Shown here: positions 42,815-52,316 of the stretch, piece by piece
Position numbering within the stretch: position 1 is the first letter of the stretch
Layout: the number at the start of each line of letters is the position of its first letter
Assembly: GCA_041398025.1 (NCBI GenBank)
Contig: JAWKVM010000005.1
Span: forward strand, 124,001 to 188,000
Source: JANQPX01 sp041398025
GTDB taxonomy: Bacteria > Pseudomonadota > Alphaproteobacteria > Geminicoccales > Geminicoccaceae
Direction of reading: 5' to 3'
Length of the DNA stretch: 64,000 bases
The notes under the pieces: model-generated
Told to the model about the DNA's origin: nothing
The model's input: the letters and a program-made list of their open reading frames with translations, nothing else
Databases searched by the model: none
Made by a program: the position numbers and the translations under genes

Positions 42815-44728
42815 ATGACGAAAAGACTCGATCTCATCACCATCGGCCGCTCCTCGGTCGACCTCTATGGCGACCAGGTCGGTGGGCGGCTGGAGGACAT
42901 GGGGTCGTTCTCGAAATATATCGGCGGCTCGCCGACCAACATCGCCGCGGGCACGGCCAGACTCGGGCTGAAGTCCGCCGTGATCACGGCGGTCGGCGAC
43001 GAGCATATGGGGCGCTTCATCAAGGAGCAGCTCCTCCGCGAAGGCGTGGATATCCGAGGCATCAAGACCGATCCCGAGCGCCTGACCGCGCTGGTGATTC
43101 TCGGCATTCGCGATGACGAGCAGTTCCCGCTGATTTTCTACCGAGAAAACTGCGCCGATATGGGGCTCTCGGAAGACGACATCGACGAGGGTTTCATCGC
43201 CGAGGCGCGCGCTGTGCTCGCGACCGGCACCCATCTCAGCCATCCCAGAACGGAAGCGGCCGTGATCAAGGCGCTGAAGCTCGGGCGCAAGCACGGTGCG
43301 CGCACGGCGCTCGATATTGATTACCGGCCGAACCTCTGGGGCGTCGCCGGCCATGGCGAAGGCGAGAGCCGCTATGTCGAGAGCGAGGCGGTCACCAAGA
43401 AACTGCAATCGACGCTCCACCTGTTCGACCTGATCGTCGGCACCGAAGAGGAATTCCACATCGCCGGCGGCTCCATCGACACGGTCGAAGCGCTGACTGC
43501 CGTCCGAGAAATCTCCGACGCGACGCTGATCTGCAAGCGCGGGGCGGCCGGCGCGGTCGCCTTCGAGGGCGCAATCCCGAAAAGCCTCGACGACGGCAAG
43601 ACCGGTCCCGGCTTTCCGATCGAGGTGTTCAATGTGCTCGGCGCGGGCGACGGTTTCTTTTCGGGGCTCCTGAAGGGCTGGCTCGACGGCGAGGACTGGC
43701 CGACGGCGCTGAAATACGCCAATGCCTGCGGCGCGTTTGCCGTCAGCCGCCACGGCTGCGCGCCCGCCTATCCCTCCTGGCAGGAGCTGCAATTTTTCTT
43801 TGGGCGCGGGATCGTCAGGCCCGACCTTCGCCACGACGTCGAGCTCGAACAGGTGCATTGGGCGACCAACCGGCCGGGCGACTGGCCCGAGGCGCGCATC
43901 TTCGCCTTCGATCACCGTGCCCAGTTCGAGGAGATGGCAGGTGCAAGCCCGAAAAAAATCGCTGCCTTCAAGGAGCTTTGCCTGAAGGCGGCGCTTGCGG
44001 TGCAGGACGGCCGCCCCGGCTATGGCATCCTCTGCGATTCCAGGCTGGGGCGGGATGCTCTTTTCCAAGCCGCCGGCAGCGGCCTCTGGATCGGCCGGCC
44101 GGCCGAGCTTCCGGGCTCGCGCCCACTCCGCTTCGAGCCTGAGCTTGGCGAGGATCTCGGTCAGCTCCGCGAATGGGCGCGCGAGAACGTGGTCAAGGTG
44201 CTCTGCTTTTGCCACCCGGGCGACTCTTCGGACTTGCGCGCCGAGCAGGAAGGGTCGGTCAGGCGCCTGTTCACGGCAGCGCGCCGCAACGGCCTGGAGT
44301 TTCTCCTGGAGGTCATTCCCTCCAAGGTCGGCGAGGTCGACGACCAGAGCACCGCGACACTGATCCGCCAGTTCTACGCCGCCGGAGTCTACCCGGACTG
44401 GTGGAAGCTGGAGCCCTTCAGGACCGAGGCGGCCTGGGCGAACGCGATCGACGCGATCGAGACCAACGATGCGCACACCCGCGGCATCCTCGTCCTCGGC
44501 CTGGACGCGCCCGAGGACGAGCTCAGCGCATCCTTCGAGATCGCTGCGTCCTTCCCGTTGGTTCGAGGCTTCGCCGTCGGGCGCACGATCTTCGCCGATC
44601 CGGCGCGCGCCTGGCTCAAAGGCGAGATCGACGGCGCGGCGGCGGTCGAGGCGATGGCCGGGCGCTATCGCCGGCTTTGCGACATCTGGGACGAGGCGCG
44701 TTCCCGTGTGCAGGAGAAGACAGCATGA
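42815..44728 (+). CDS. iolC: 5-Dehydro-2-deoxygluconokinase fused to DUF2090
   Basis: A 637-residue protein. Residues 1-330 are a PfkB-family sugar kinase (TIGRSSVDLYGDQVGGRLED, FSKYIGGSPTNIAAGTARLG, and the catalytic VLGAGDGFFSGLL). Residues ~340-637 are the DUF2090 aldolase-like domain (IFAFDHRAQFEEMAG, VLCFCHPGDSSDLRAEQE) found fused to IolC in proteobacteria. It phosphorylates 5-dehydro-2-deoxy-D-gluconate; the DUF2090 half may perform the IolJ aldolase step. ATG 42815 removes a spurious extension that overlaps the preceding gene. It overlaps iolD by 4 bases (ATGA). Confidence 0.9.
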   Translation: MTKRLDLITIGRSSVDLYGDQVGGRLEDMGSFSKYIGGSPTNIAAGTARLGLKSAVITAVGDEHMGRFIKEQLLREGVDIRGIKTDPERLTALVILGIRDDEQFPLIFYRENCADMGLSEDDIDEGFIAEARAVLATGTHLSHPRTEAAVIKALKLGRKHGARTALDIDYRPNLWGVAGHGEGESRYVESEAVTKKLQSTLHLFDLIVGTEEEFHIAGGSIDTVEALTAVREISDATLICKRGAAGAVAFEGAIPKSLDDGKTGPGFPIEVFNVLGAGDGFFSGLLKGWLDGEDWPTALKYANACGAFAVSRHGCAPAYPSWQELQFFFGRGIVRPDLRHDVELEQVHWATNRPGDWPEARIFAFDHRAQFEEMAGASPKKIAAFKELCLKAALAVQDGRPGYGILCDSRLGRDALFQAAGSGLWIGRPAELPGSRPLRFEPELGEDLGQLREWARENVVKVLCFCHPGDSSDLRAEQEGSVRRLFTAARRNGLEFLLEVIPSKVGEVDDQSTATLIRQFYAAGVYPDWWKLEPFRTEAAWANAIDAIETNDAHTRGILVLGLDAPEDELSASFEIAASFPLVRGFAVGRTIFADPARAWLKGEIDGAAAVEAMAGRYRRLCDIWDEARSRVQEKTA

Positions 44729-46551
44729 CCCACACGGTCCGGCTGACTGCAGCCCAGGCAATGGTGCGGTGGCTCTCGGTGCAGATGACCGAGGACCATG
44801 AGCGCTTCATCGAGGGTGTGTGGGCGATCTTCGGCCATGGCAATGTCGCCGGCCTCGGCGAGGCGCTGCAGGGTATCGGCGACGCCCTGCCGACCTGGCG
44901 CGGCCAGAACGAGCAGACCATGGCGCACACCGCTATCGCTTATGCCAAGGCGAAGAAGCGGAGGCGTGCCATGGCGGTGACGTCCTCGATCGGCCCTGGC
45001 GCCACCAACATGGTGACCGCGGCGGCGCTCGCCCATGTCAACCGCCTGCCGCTGCTCCTCATTCCGGGCGACGTCTTTTCCAACCGCGCCCCGGACCCGG
45101 TGCTGCAGCAGATCGAGGATTTCGACGACGGCGCGGTCAGCGCCAATGACTGCTTTCGCCCGGTCAGCCGCTATTTCGACCGGATCGTCCGACCCGAACA
45201 CATCATGACCGCGCTACCGCGGGCGATGCAGACCTTGACCGATCCCGCCAAATGCGGACCGGCGACGCTCGCCTTCTGTCAGGATGTCCAGGCGGAGGCC
45301 CATGACTACCCCGCGAGCTTTTTCGCGCCGAAGGTCTGGCGCATCCGCCGGCCCGAGCCCGATCGCACCGAACTCGCCGAGGTGACGAGGCTGCTGCAGG
45401 CTGCGATGCGCCCGGTGATCGTCGCCGGCGGCGGCGTCATCTATTCGGACGCGGAGGCCGATCTCCTCGACTTCGCAAAGCGTCACAACATCCCGCTTGC
45501 CGAGACCCAGGCGGGCAAGGGCGCTGTCGACTGGGAGGAAGACCTGAACCTCGGATCGCCTGGCGTCACCGGCAGCGACGCCGCCAACCAGGCACTCGCC
45601 GAAGCCGATCTGATCCTCGGTGTCGGCACGCGCTTTCAGGATTTCACCACCGGATCCTGGACGGTTTTTGCCAACCCCGAGCGCAAGCTCGTGTCGATCA
45701 ACGTCACCGGCTATGACGCCGCCAAGCACGGCGCCATCAGCCTGGTCGCCGATGCCAAGGTGGCGATCGAGGCACTGAGCGCGGCCCTCGGTGACAAGAG
45801 CTGGCCGGATCGCGACGGCGCTGCGCGAACGACCTGGTATCAGACGACCGACGCGGTCATGGCGGCACCCAACGCCCCAGGCCTGCCGACCGACGCCCAG
45901 GTGATCGGTGCCGTGCAGCGCCAGGCGACGCCCGAGACCGTCGCCATGTGCGCAGCGGGCACCATGCCCGGCGCGCTGCACACGCTCTGGCGCGCAAGCC
46001 AGGGCGGCTACCACATGGAATACGGCTTTTCCTGCATGGGCTACGAGATCGCAGGCGCGATCGGCATCAAGCTCGCGCGCCCCGACGCCGACGTCATCTG
46101 CTTCATCGGAGACGGCTCCTACATGATGGCCAATTCCGAGCTCGCGACCGCGGTCATGCGTCGTGTGCCGTTCATCATCGTGCTTACCGACAATCGCGGC
46201 TATGGCTGCATCAACCGCCTGCAGCGAGGCTGCGGCGGGGCGGAGTTCAACAATCTCTACGCCTCCGCCAATGTCGAAGCGCAGCCCGAGATCGACTTCG
46301 TCGCCCATGCCGCCTCGATGGGTGCCCATGCCGAGAAGGCCGACGACATCGCCGATCTTGAAGCGAAGATCGCCGCGGCTCGCGGACGCGACGTGCCGAG
46401 CGTCATCGTGATCGACACCGACGCCTATCCCGGCACCGGTGCTGGCGGCCATTGGTGGGACGTCGCCGTGCCCGAGGTCTCGGTGCGCAAGGAGGTGCGG
46501 GACGCGCGCGAAGCCTACGAGAAGCAGACCGCGCTGCAGCGAGCGGATTGA
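44725..46551 (+). CDS. iolD: Trihydroxycyclohexane-1,2-dione hydrolase
   Basis: A 608-residue thiamine-diphosphate enzyme that opens the ring of 3D-(3,5/4)-trihydroxycyclohexane-1,2-dione to 5-deoxy-glucuronate. The N-terminal ThDP domain has FGHGNVAGLGEAL with the glutamate region TWRGQNEQTMAHTA; the C-terminal GDGSYMMANSELATAV followed by the conserved NRGYGCIN is the ThDP/Mg motif. It overlaps iolC and is followed 20 bases later by iolB. Full length and no lesions. Confidence 0.92.
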   Translation: MTHTVRLTAAQAMVRWLSVQMTEDHERFIEGVWAIFGHGNVAGLGEALQGIGDALPTWRGQNEQTMAHTAIAYAKAKKRRRAMAVTSSIGPGATNMVTAAALAHVNRLPLLLIPGDVFSNRAPDPVLQQIEDFDDGAVSANDCFRPVSRYFDRIVRPEHIMTALPRAMQTLTDPAKCGPATLAFCQDVQAEAHDYPASFFAPKVWRIRRPEPDRTELAEVTRLLQAAMRPVIVAGGGVIYSDAEADLLDFAKRHNIPLAETQAGKGAVDWEEDLNLGSPGVTGSDAANQALAEADLILGVGTRFQDFTTGSWTVFANPERKLVSINVTGYDAAKHGAISLVADAKVAIEALSAALGDKSWPDRDGAARTTWYQTTDAVMAAPNAPGLPTDAQVIGAVQRQATPETVAMCAAGTMPGALHTLWRASQGGYHMEYGFSCMGYEIAGAIGIKLARPDADVICFIGDGSYMMANSELATAVMRRVPFIIVLTDNRGYGCINRLQRGCGGAEFNNLYASANVEAQPEIDFVAHAASMGAHAEKADDIADLEAKIAAARGRDVPSVIVIDTDAYPGTGAGGHWWDVAVPEVSVRKEVRDAREAYEKQTALQRAD

Positions 46552-46571
46552 GGACGGGAAAGGATGGATCG

Positions 46572-47378
46572 GTGGCTGATCTCCTGAAAAAGCCCTTCGG
46601 CCGGCACGGCAAGGTGCATGACATCACGCCGGCCTCCGCGGGCTGGCGCTATGTCGGTTTCGGCCTCTATCACCTGCGCGCCGGCGAAACCGCGGCCGAG
46701 GCCACGGGCGATCGCGAGGTGATGCTGGTCATCGTCGAAGGCAAGGCGCATCTCCGAGGTGCCGGGCAGGACTGGGGCGTCCTCGGCGAGCGCATGGACG
46801 TGTTCGAAAGGATTCCGCCGCATAGCCTCTACTTGCCGAGCGGCACCGACTGGCAGGCGACGGCTGAGACCGACTGCGTGCTCGCGCTCTGCTCCGCCCC
46901 GGGCAAGGGCGGTCACGAGCCGCGAAAGATCGGCCCGGACGGCATCCAGCTCACCGAGCGCGGTAAGGGCACCAACACCCGCTATATCAACAACATCGCC
47001 ATGGAGAACGAGGACTTCTGCGACTCGCTTCTGGTGACCGAGGTGTTCACGCCTGCCGGCCACTGGTCCTCCTATCCGAGCCACCGCCACGACGAGGACG
47101 ATTTCCCGCGCATCACCTATCTCGAGGAAACCTACTATCATCGCCTGAACCCGAAGAACGGGTTCGGCGTCCAGCGGGTCTACACCGACGACGGCCGTCT
47201 CGACGAGACCATGGCCGTGGCCGACGGCGACGTCGTCCTGGTGCCGCGCGGCCACCACCCCTGCGGCGCGCCCTACGGCTTCGAAATGTACTACCTGAAC
47301 GTCATGGCCGGCCCGCTCAGAAAATGGCGCTTCGTAGCCGCACCCGAGGTGAAGTGGATCATGGAGCGCGACGCCTGA
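46572..47378 (+). CDS. iolB: 5-Deoxy-glucuronate isomerase
   Basis: A 268-residue bicupin that converts 5-deoxy-glucuronate to 5-dehydro-2-deoxygluconate, feeding IolC. The metal site is in WSSYPSHRHDEDDFPRITYL and LVPRGHHPCGAPYG. The start is GTG 46572 with AAAGGA 7 bases upstream; the protein begins VADLLKKPFGRHGKVHDI. It ends the operon that begins at 33090. The gap to the convergent ATP-grasp gene contains nothing I recognise. Confidence 0.9.
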   Translation: MADLLKKPFGRHGKVHDITPASAGWRYVGFGLYHLRAGETAAEATGDREVMLVIVEGKAHLRGAGQDWGVLGERMDVFERIPPHSLYLPSGTDWQATAETDCVLALCSAPGKGGHEPRKIGPDGIQLTERGKGTNTRYINNIAMENEDFCDSLLVTEVFTPAGHWSSYPSHRHDEDDFPRITYLEETYYHRLNPKNGFGVQRVYTDDGRLDETMAVADGDVVLVPRGHHPCGAPYGFEMYYLNVMAGPLRKWRFVAAPEVKWIMERDA

Positions 47379-47542
47379 GCGGCAATCCGCAGGGGCAATG
47401 GACGTTGCCAATGCCTTCGAAGCCGGGATGACGTCGTCTCATCGTCGTGAGGCGATCCTATCCGTCGACTCCCGCGCTGCTGCGATCCTGCGCATCCGTG
47501 CATAGGCCGCGACAGCTTCGGCCGCCGAACGGACTCTCGGGA

Positions 47543-48745
47543 TTAGATGTCGGTGGCGGTCTCGGTCGGTCCAGGCGCGCTGCCGACATCGGAAGGCCGT
47601 TCCGCCAGCGGGACCCATTCGATGTCATCGGTCGCCGCCTCGCCCAGAGATTTCTCCGTGGTCATGGCGGTCCAGAACATCTTCATCGAGGTGAAGGGCA
47701 TCAGGAGGAAGGGCAGGGGATCGCGTCGGCGCCAGGTGACGTCCCGTGATCGACAGAGGCTTTTCAGATGTCGCCAGAAATCGGGCCAGCAGAGGATTCT
47801 CGCCTGCGTTTCGGTGAGACAGGGCCAGAACTGCTGGAACTGGCGGTCCACCCGAAGGCGCGGCGGTGTGGCGCGGTTGGGGTAGAGCATCATCGGTGCC
47901 AGGATGTCAGTGGCGACGAAATGAAGGCCGCTGGTTGCCCTTGGATTGCACTCGATGGCGAAGGGCTTCCCGTCTCTGTCGATGATGAAATCGAAGGCGA
48001 TGAAGCCGCTATAGCCGATGTGTGCGACGAAGGTGTCGACCCACTCCTCGATACCGGTGCGCTTATCGACACGTTCGAAGCCGACGGCGACGGTGCCGCT
48101 CATGATCGTGCCGCGATAGACGACGGTCAGCATCACCCGGCCTTCATGTGTCATGGAAAAGCTGCTTGCCGCCCAGCCCTCGACATGGCGCTGGACGACC
48201 GTCGACGTCCCGGTCGTCCCATCCGGCAGCGCGGTGCCCTGCTTTTCGATTCTGACGCCTCTGCCGGCACAGGCGTTGATCGGCTTCAGCACATAGTCGC
48301 CGGTTTCGGCGAGCCTGCCCGCGCGCGGATCATCGAGGCGGTAGGTCTCGGGCACGGACAGACCGATGGCGGCGGCGGTCTCGATGAAGCGGAGCTTGTC
48401 ATGAAGCGCAAGCAGCGTCTCCTGAGACATGCCGTAGATGTCGACGCTGGATCCCAGTCGCTCTTTCAACGCGGCGACATATATCGACTCCTCGGAAACA
48501 GGCACGACGATCGACACGTTCTCGCGCCGGATAATTCGTTCGAGTTCGTTCAGATAGCGTTCTGCATCGACATTGGGCGCCGTGACCAGATAGCTGCGGC
48601 TGACCGCTCTCGACACGCGCATCAGATGCCAGCGAAACGGATCGGCCACGATGACGCGATAGCCGGCGCGCCTGAAGCTGCGGGCGAGATCCAGCCCCTT
48701 TGGAAGACGGCCCAGCGTGAGAAGAACGGTGTCGGGCATGTCCAT
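47543..48745 (-). CDS. ATP-grasp carboxylate ligase, unknown product
   Basis: A 400-residue ATP-grasp enzyme of the PurK/CarB-like group. The pre-ATP-grasp Rossmann part is VLLTLGRLPKGLDLARSFRR; the central P-loop-like region is GDYVLKPINACAGRGVRIEK; metal ligands lie in FIAFDFIIDRDGKPFAIECN. It joins a carboxylate to an amine or thiol with ATP. It lies downstream of hemA in the same direction, behind a terminator, so it may be its own unit. I do not recognise a specific product; an aminolevulinate or amino acid conjugate is a guess. Confidence 0.75.
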   Translation of the reverse strand: MDMPDTVLLTLGRLPKGLDLARSFRRAGYRVIVADPFRWHLMRVSRAVSRSYLVTAPNVDAERYLNELERIIRRENVSIVVPVSEESIYVAALKERLGSSVDIYGMSQETLLALHDKLRFIETAAAIGLSVPETYRLDDPRAGRLAETGDYVLKPINACAGRGVRIEKQGTALPDGTTGTSTVVQRHVEGWAASSFSMTHEGRVMLTVVYRGTIMSGTVAVGFERVDKRTGIEEWVDTFVAHIGYSGFIAFDFIIDRDGKPFAIECNPRATSGLHFVATDILAPMMLYPNRATPPRLRVDRQFQQFWPCLTETQARILCWPDFWRHLKSLCRSRDVTWRRRDPLPFLLMPFTSMKMFWTAMTTEKSLGEAATDDIEWVPLAERPSDVGSAPGPTETATDI

Positions 48746-48787
48746 CAATCGGTGGCGATAAAGACCGAGACTTTATGGCCATCGCGC

Positions 48788-48823
48788 AAAAAGGAAAGAC
48801 CGGGCAGTGAACCGCGCCCGGTC
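48788..48823 (-). terminator. Rho-independent terminator of hemA
   Basis: On the minus strand GACCGGGC, a 10-base loop and GCCCGGTC form an 8-base perfect stem (48823-48798), followed by TTTCCTTTTT (48797-48788). It lies 33 bases after the hemA stop codon. Confidence 0.75.
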
Positions 48824-48855
48824 AAATCCTTCCGGGTGACTGATGGTACGCTCTC

Positions 48856-50070
48856 TCAGGCGACCTGGCGCTTGAGTCCGCAAGCGGCGAAGATGGATTT
48901 GAGCGCGGTCGTCAGATCGTCGATATCGGCATCGGAATGCAGAGGGGAGGGGGTGAGACGCAGACGTTCGGTGCCGCGCGGCACGGTCGGGTAGTTGATA
49001 GGCTGGACGTAGATGCCGAAGTCGTCCATCAGGCGATCGCTGATCATCTTGCATTTCACCGGATCACCGACCATCACCGGCACGATGTGGCTCGGGTTGG
49101 GCATGTGCGGGATGCCGAGATCGTCGAGGCGCGCACGCACCTTGGCGACCCGCTCTTTCTGACGCGCACGCTCGATGCTGCTGACTTTGAGATGGCGGAT
49201 GCTCGCGATGGCGCCGGCAGCGGCGGCAGGCGGCAGGGCAGTGGTGAAGATGAAGCCGGACGCGAAGCTTCGCACGAAATCGCAGAGTGCTGCGCTGCCG
49301 GTGATGTAGCCGCCGACCACGCCGAAGGCTTTGCCAAGCGTGCCTTCGATGACGGTCAGGCGATCGCACAAGCCTTCGCGTTCGGCGATGCCGCCGCCGC
49401 GCGGCCCGTAGAGGCCGACCGCGTGGACCTCGTCCAGATAGGTCATGGCGCCGAATTCGTCGGCGACATCGCAGATTTCCTTGATGGGTGAGATATCGCC
49501 GTCCATCGAGTAGACGGACTCGAAAGCGATAAGCTTGGGCCTCCCGGTGTCGATAGTCGCAAGCTTGGCGCGCAAGTCGTCGACGTCGTTGTGTTTGAAC
49601 AGGATCTTGTCCGCGCGGCTGTGGCGGATGCCTTCGATCATCGAGGCATGATTTTTCTCGTCCGAAAGGATCACGCAGCCCGGCATCTTGCCGGCAAGTG
49701 TCGACAGCGCCGCCCAATTGGAGACATAGCCGGAGGTGAAGAGCAGGGCCGCTTCCTTCTGGTGCAGATCGGCGAGTTCCTGCTCCAGCATCACATGGTA
49801 GTGGTTGGTGCCGGAGATATTGCGCGTGCCGCCGGCGCCCGCCCCGCAGCGATCCAGGGCCTCGTGCATGGCGGCGAGCACGCTCGGATGCTGGCCCATG
49901 CCGAGATAGTCGTTCGAACACCAGACGGTGACCTCGCGCTTGCCGCTTCCATGATGATGGGTGGCGCGGGGAAAGGTGCCGGCTTTCCTCTCGAGATCGG
50001 CGAAAACACGATAGCGGCCCTCCTCGCGCAGACTGGCGAGCTGGTCCTGAAAAAAGCCTTCGTAATTCAT
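48856..50070 (-). CDS. hemA: 5-Aminolevulinate synthase
   Basis: A 404-residue PLP enzyme that condenses glycine and succinyl-CoA to 5-aminolevulinate, the first step of tetrapyrrole synthesis in alphaproteobacteria. MNYEGFFQDQLASLREEGRY is a typical start; VWCSNDYLGMGQHP and the PLP-binding Lys247 in EGTLGKAFGVVGGY are conserved. It is full length and intact. Its neighbours are a broken nap operon (divergent) and an ATP-grasp gene downstream. Confidence 0.95.
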   Translation of the reverse strand: MNYEGFFQDQLASLREEGRYRVFADLERKAGTFPRATHHHGSGKREVTVWCSNDYLGMGQHPSVLAAMHEALDRCGAGAGGTRNISGTNHYHVMLEQELADLHQKEAALLFTSGYVSNWAALSTLAGKMPGCVILSDEKNHASMIEGIRHSRADKILFKHNDVDDLRAKLATIDTGRPKLIAFESVYSMDGDISPIKEICDVADEFGAMTYLDEVHAVGLYGPRGGGIAEREGLCDRLTVIEGTLGKAFGVVGGYITGSAALCDFVRSFASGFIFTTALPPAAAAGAIASIRHLKVSSIERARQKERVAKVRARLDDLGIPHMPNPSHIVPVMVGDPVKCKMISDRLMDDFGIYVQPINYPTVPRGTERLRLTPSPLHSDADIDDLTTALKSIFAACGLKRQVA

Positions 50071-50484
50071 CTCATCTCTCCAGTCCTGAGCTCCGCGGCA
50101 GCGTCAAACCGATACCAGCCCGGCACCGGTGGCAATTCTCTCCAGAAGCGGGCGACGGCGCGATGCGTCAAATGAGCCGACCAGGGCCGTGCTCCGAGAC
50201 CTGAGCCCAGACACCTCATATCCGGACGCCGCCGGGACCTCCGGTGTCGTAGGGTCCGAGGACGATCTGCGTGCCTGGATGATCGACAATGAAGCCTTCA
50301 GCCCAGGGACGCGCAGGCGTCAGGTCGAGGACAAGCAGCATTCCCTCTGGACTCGATCCGCTCCCTCTAGAGCTGAACAGCTACCCACCGGACCCGTAGA
50401 GCATTGTCCTTCACCACGGTCAAGGACGAGAGACCGCAGCTTTTTTCTATCTTGAGTGATGCGGTCTGAAGAAGGTTGTGGTTG
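50071..50484. other. Divergent intergenic region between hemA and the nap remnant
   Basis: About 414 bases. I see no gene, no FNR-type TTGAT-N4-ATCAA site and no terminator that I can support. It should contain the hemA promoter and the former nap promoter. Short open frames on both strands lack recognisable motifs. Confidence 0.45.
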
Positions 50485-50727
50485 ATGGCGTGCACGCGAC
50501 AGGCGTTTCTGCGGGGGCACTTTTCGGACTCCCTGCCCGCCGTTCTCGCAATCGGCGAAGGCTGCTTCGCGCGCACCGGCACGGTCTGCCGCGTCTGCGA
50601 GGAGTTCTGCGAGGCTGATGCGATTCGTTTCCGGCTGCTCGGCCGCGGACGAAGCGAACCGGATGTCGACCTCGATCGCTGCACGCTCTGCGCAGCCTGC
50701 GTCGCGGCCTGTCCGGCCGGAGCATCC
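50485..50727 (+). pseudogene. napF: napF, truncated ferredoxin of nitrate reductase operon
   Basis: The first ~80 codons of NapF: MACTRQAFLRGHFSD, then Cys motifs CRVCEEFC and CTLCAACVAACP of the iron-sulfur clusters. After CPAG the sequence changes abruptly into napA, out of frame, at about 50713-50727. The last third of napF is missing. NapF helps assemble NapA in the cytoplasm, and without its C-terminal cluster it is probably non-functional. Confidence 0.85.
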
Positions 50728-52294
50728 GCTGGAAAAAGCGGCCGCCAACGCTGCCGATGCCAACGAGTCCGATCCGATCGACTTCGAGCACTATGCCGCC
50801 TTCGTCGCCGACTACACCGTCGACAAGGTGAGCGAGCTTTCGGGCGTGCCTGCCGACAAGCTGGAGGCGCTGGCCGAGCTTTACGCCGATCCCGAACGCA
50901 AGGTTGTTTCCTACTGGACCATGGGCTTCAATCAGCACGCCCGCGGCACCTGGGTGAATAATCTTTGTTACAATGTGCACCTGCTCACCGGGAAGATCAG
51001 CGAGCCCGGGAACGGGCCGTTCTCGCTTACCGGCCAGCCGTCCGCCTGCGGCACCGCGCGCGAGGTCGGGACGTTCGCCCACCACCTGCCGGCCGACATG
51101 GTGGTGATGAAGGACGAGCATCGGGCGAAGGCGGAGGAGCTCTGGCAGCTTCCGGCCGGAACCATCCCGGCGAAGCCCGGCTTCCATGCGGTGCTGCAGA
51201 ACCGCATGCTCAAGGACGGCGTGCTCAACGCCTATTGGGTTCAGTGCAACAACAACATGCAGGCGGCCCCGAACCTGAACGAGGAGACCTGGCCGGGCTA
51301 TCGCAATCCGGACAATTTCCTCGTGGTCTCCGATCCCTATCCGACGGTGACGGCGCTTTCCGCCGATTTGATCCTGCCGACCGCCATGTGGGTCGAGAAG
51401 GAAGGCGCTTACGGCAATGCCGAGCGACGCACCCAGTTCTGGCGGCAGCAGATCAAGGCGCCGGGCGAGGCGCGCTCCGACGTCTGGCAGGTGATGGAAT
51501 TCTCCAAGCGCTTCACGGTCGAGGAGGTCTGGCCGGAGGAGCTGATCGCGCAGAAGCCGGAGTATCGCGGCAAGACCCTGTTCGATGTCCTGTTTGCCAA
51601 TGGCGTGGTCGACCGATACGGCCTCGACGAGCTGGAGAAAGGCTTCGGCAACGACGAGTCCGAGCATTTCGGCTTCTATGTGCAAAAGGGTCTGTTCGAG
51701 GAATACGCAACATTCGGCCGCGGCAAGGCGCATGATCTCGCCGATTTCGACACCTACCACCGTGCGCGCGGTCTGCGCTGGCCGGTGGTCGACGGCAAGG
51801 AGACGCTCTGGCGTTTTCGCGAGGGGTACGATCCCTATGTGAAGGAAGGCGAAGGCGTGAAGTTCTACGGCAAGCCCGATGGCAAGGCCTGGATCTTCGC
51901 GCTGCCCTACGAGCCCGCTGCCGAGCCGCCGGACGAGGACTTTCCGTTCTGGCTGGTGACCGGGCGTGTGCTCGAGCACTGGCATTCCGGCTCGATGACC
52001 AGGCGCGTGCCCGAGCTGCATCGCGCCTTCCCCGCGGCCATGCTGTTCATGCACCCGGACGACGCGCGGGAAATCGGCCTGCGGCGCGGCGAGGCCGTGC
52101 GCATCTCGACGCGTCGTGGCGAGATCGAAACCCGTGTCGAGACCAAGGGCCGCAACAAACCGCCCCAGGGTGTGGTGTTCATCCCCTGGTTTGACGAGAG
52201 CCAGCTTGTCAACAAGCTGACCCTGGATGCCACCTGCCCGATCAGCAAGGAAACCGACTTCAAGAAATGTGCCTGCAAGGTCGAGGTCGCGTAG
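50714..52294 (+). pseudogene. napA: napA, 5'-deleted periplasmic nitrate reductase
   Basis: About 526 codons that match NapA from roughly residue 300 to the C-terminus (RPEHPLEKAAAN, YWTMGFNQHARGTWVNNL, GPFSLTGQPSACGTAREVG, TGRVLEHWHSGSMTRR). Intact NapA is about 830 residues. Missing are the Tat signal, the [4Fe-4S] binding cysteines and the Mo-ligand Cys, so the product cannot reduce nitrate. The remaining frame has no internal stop, which points to a recent event. An in-frame ATG at 50618 within napF could start a chimeric 558-residue product. Assembly error is the main alternative. Confidence 0.88.
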
Positions 52295-52316
52295 CAGGGC
52301 GGCTTGGACTGGCATC

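Noticed and set aside
42758..44761. A 667-codon open frame on the minus strand opposite iolC
   Set aside because: Antisense to a full-length conserved iolC; composition is that of a shadow frame. The same applies to long frames opposite napA (50447-52402) and the DUF2126 gene (7807-9285, 9718-11199).
50129..50455. A 108-codon frame between hemA and napF
   Set aside because: No recognisable motif, no ribosome site, and composition unlike neighbouring genes.
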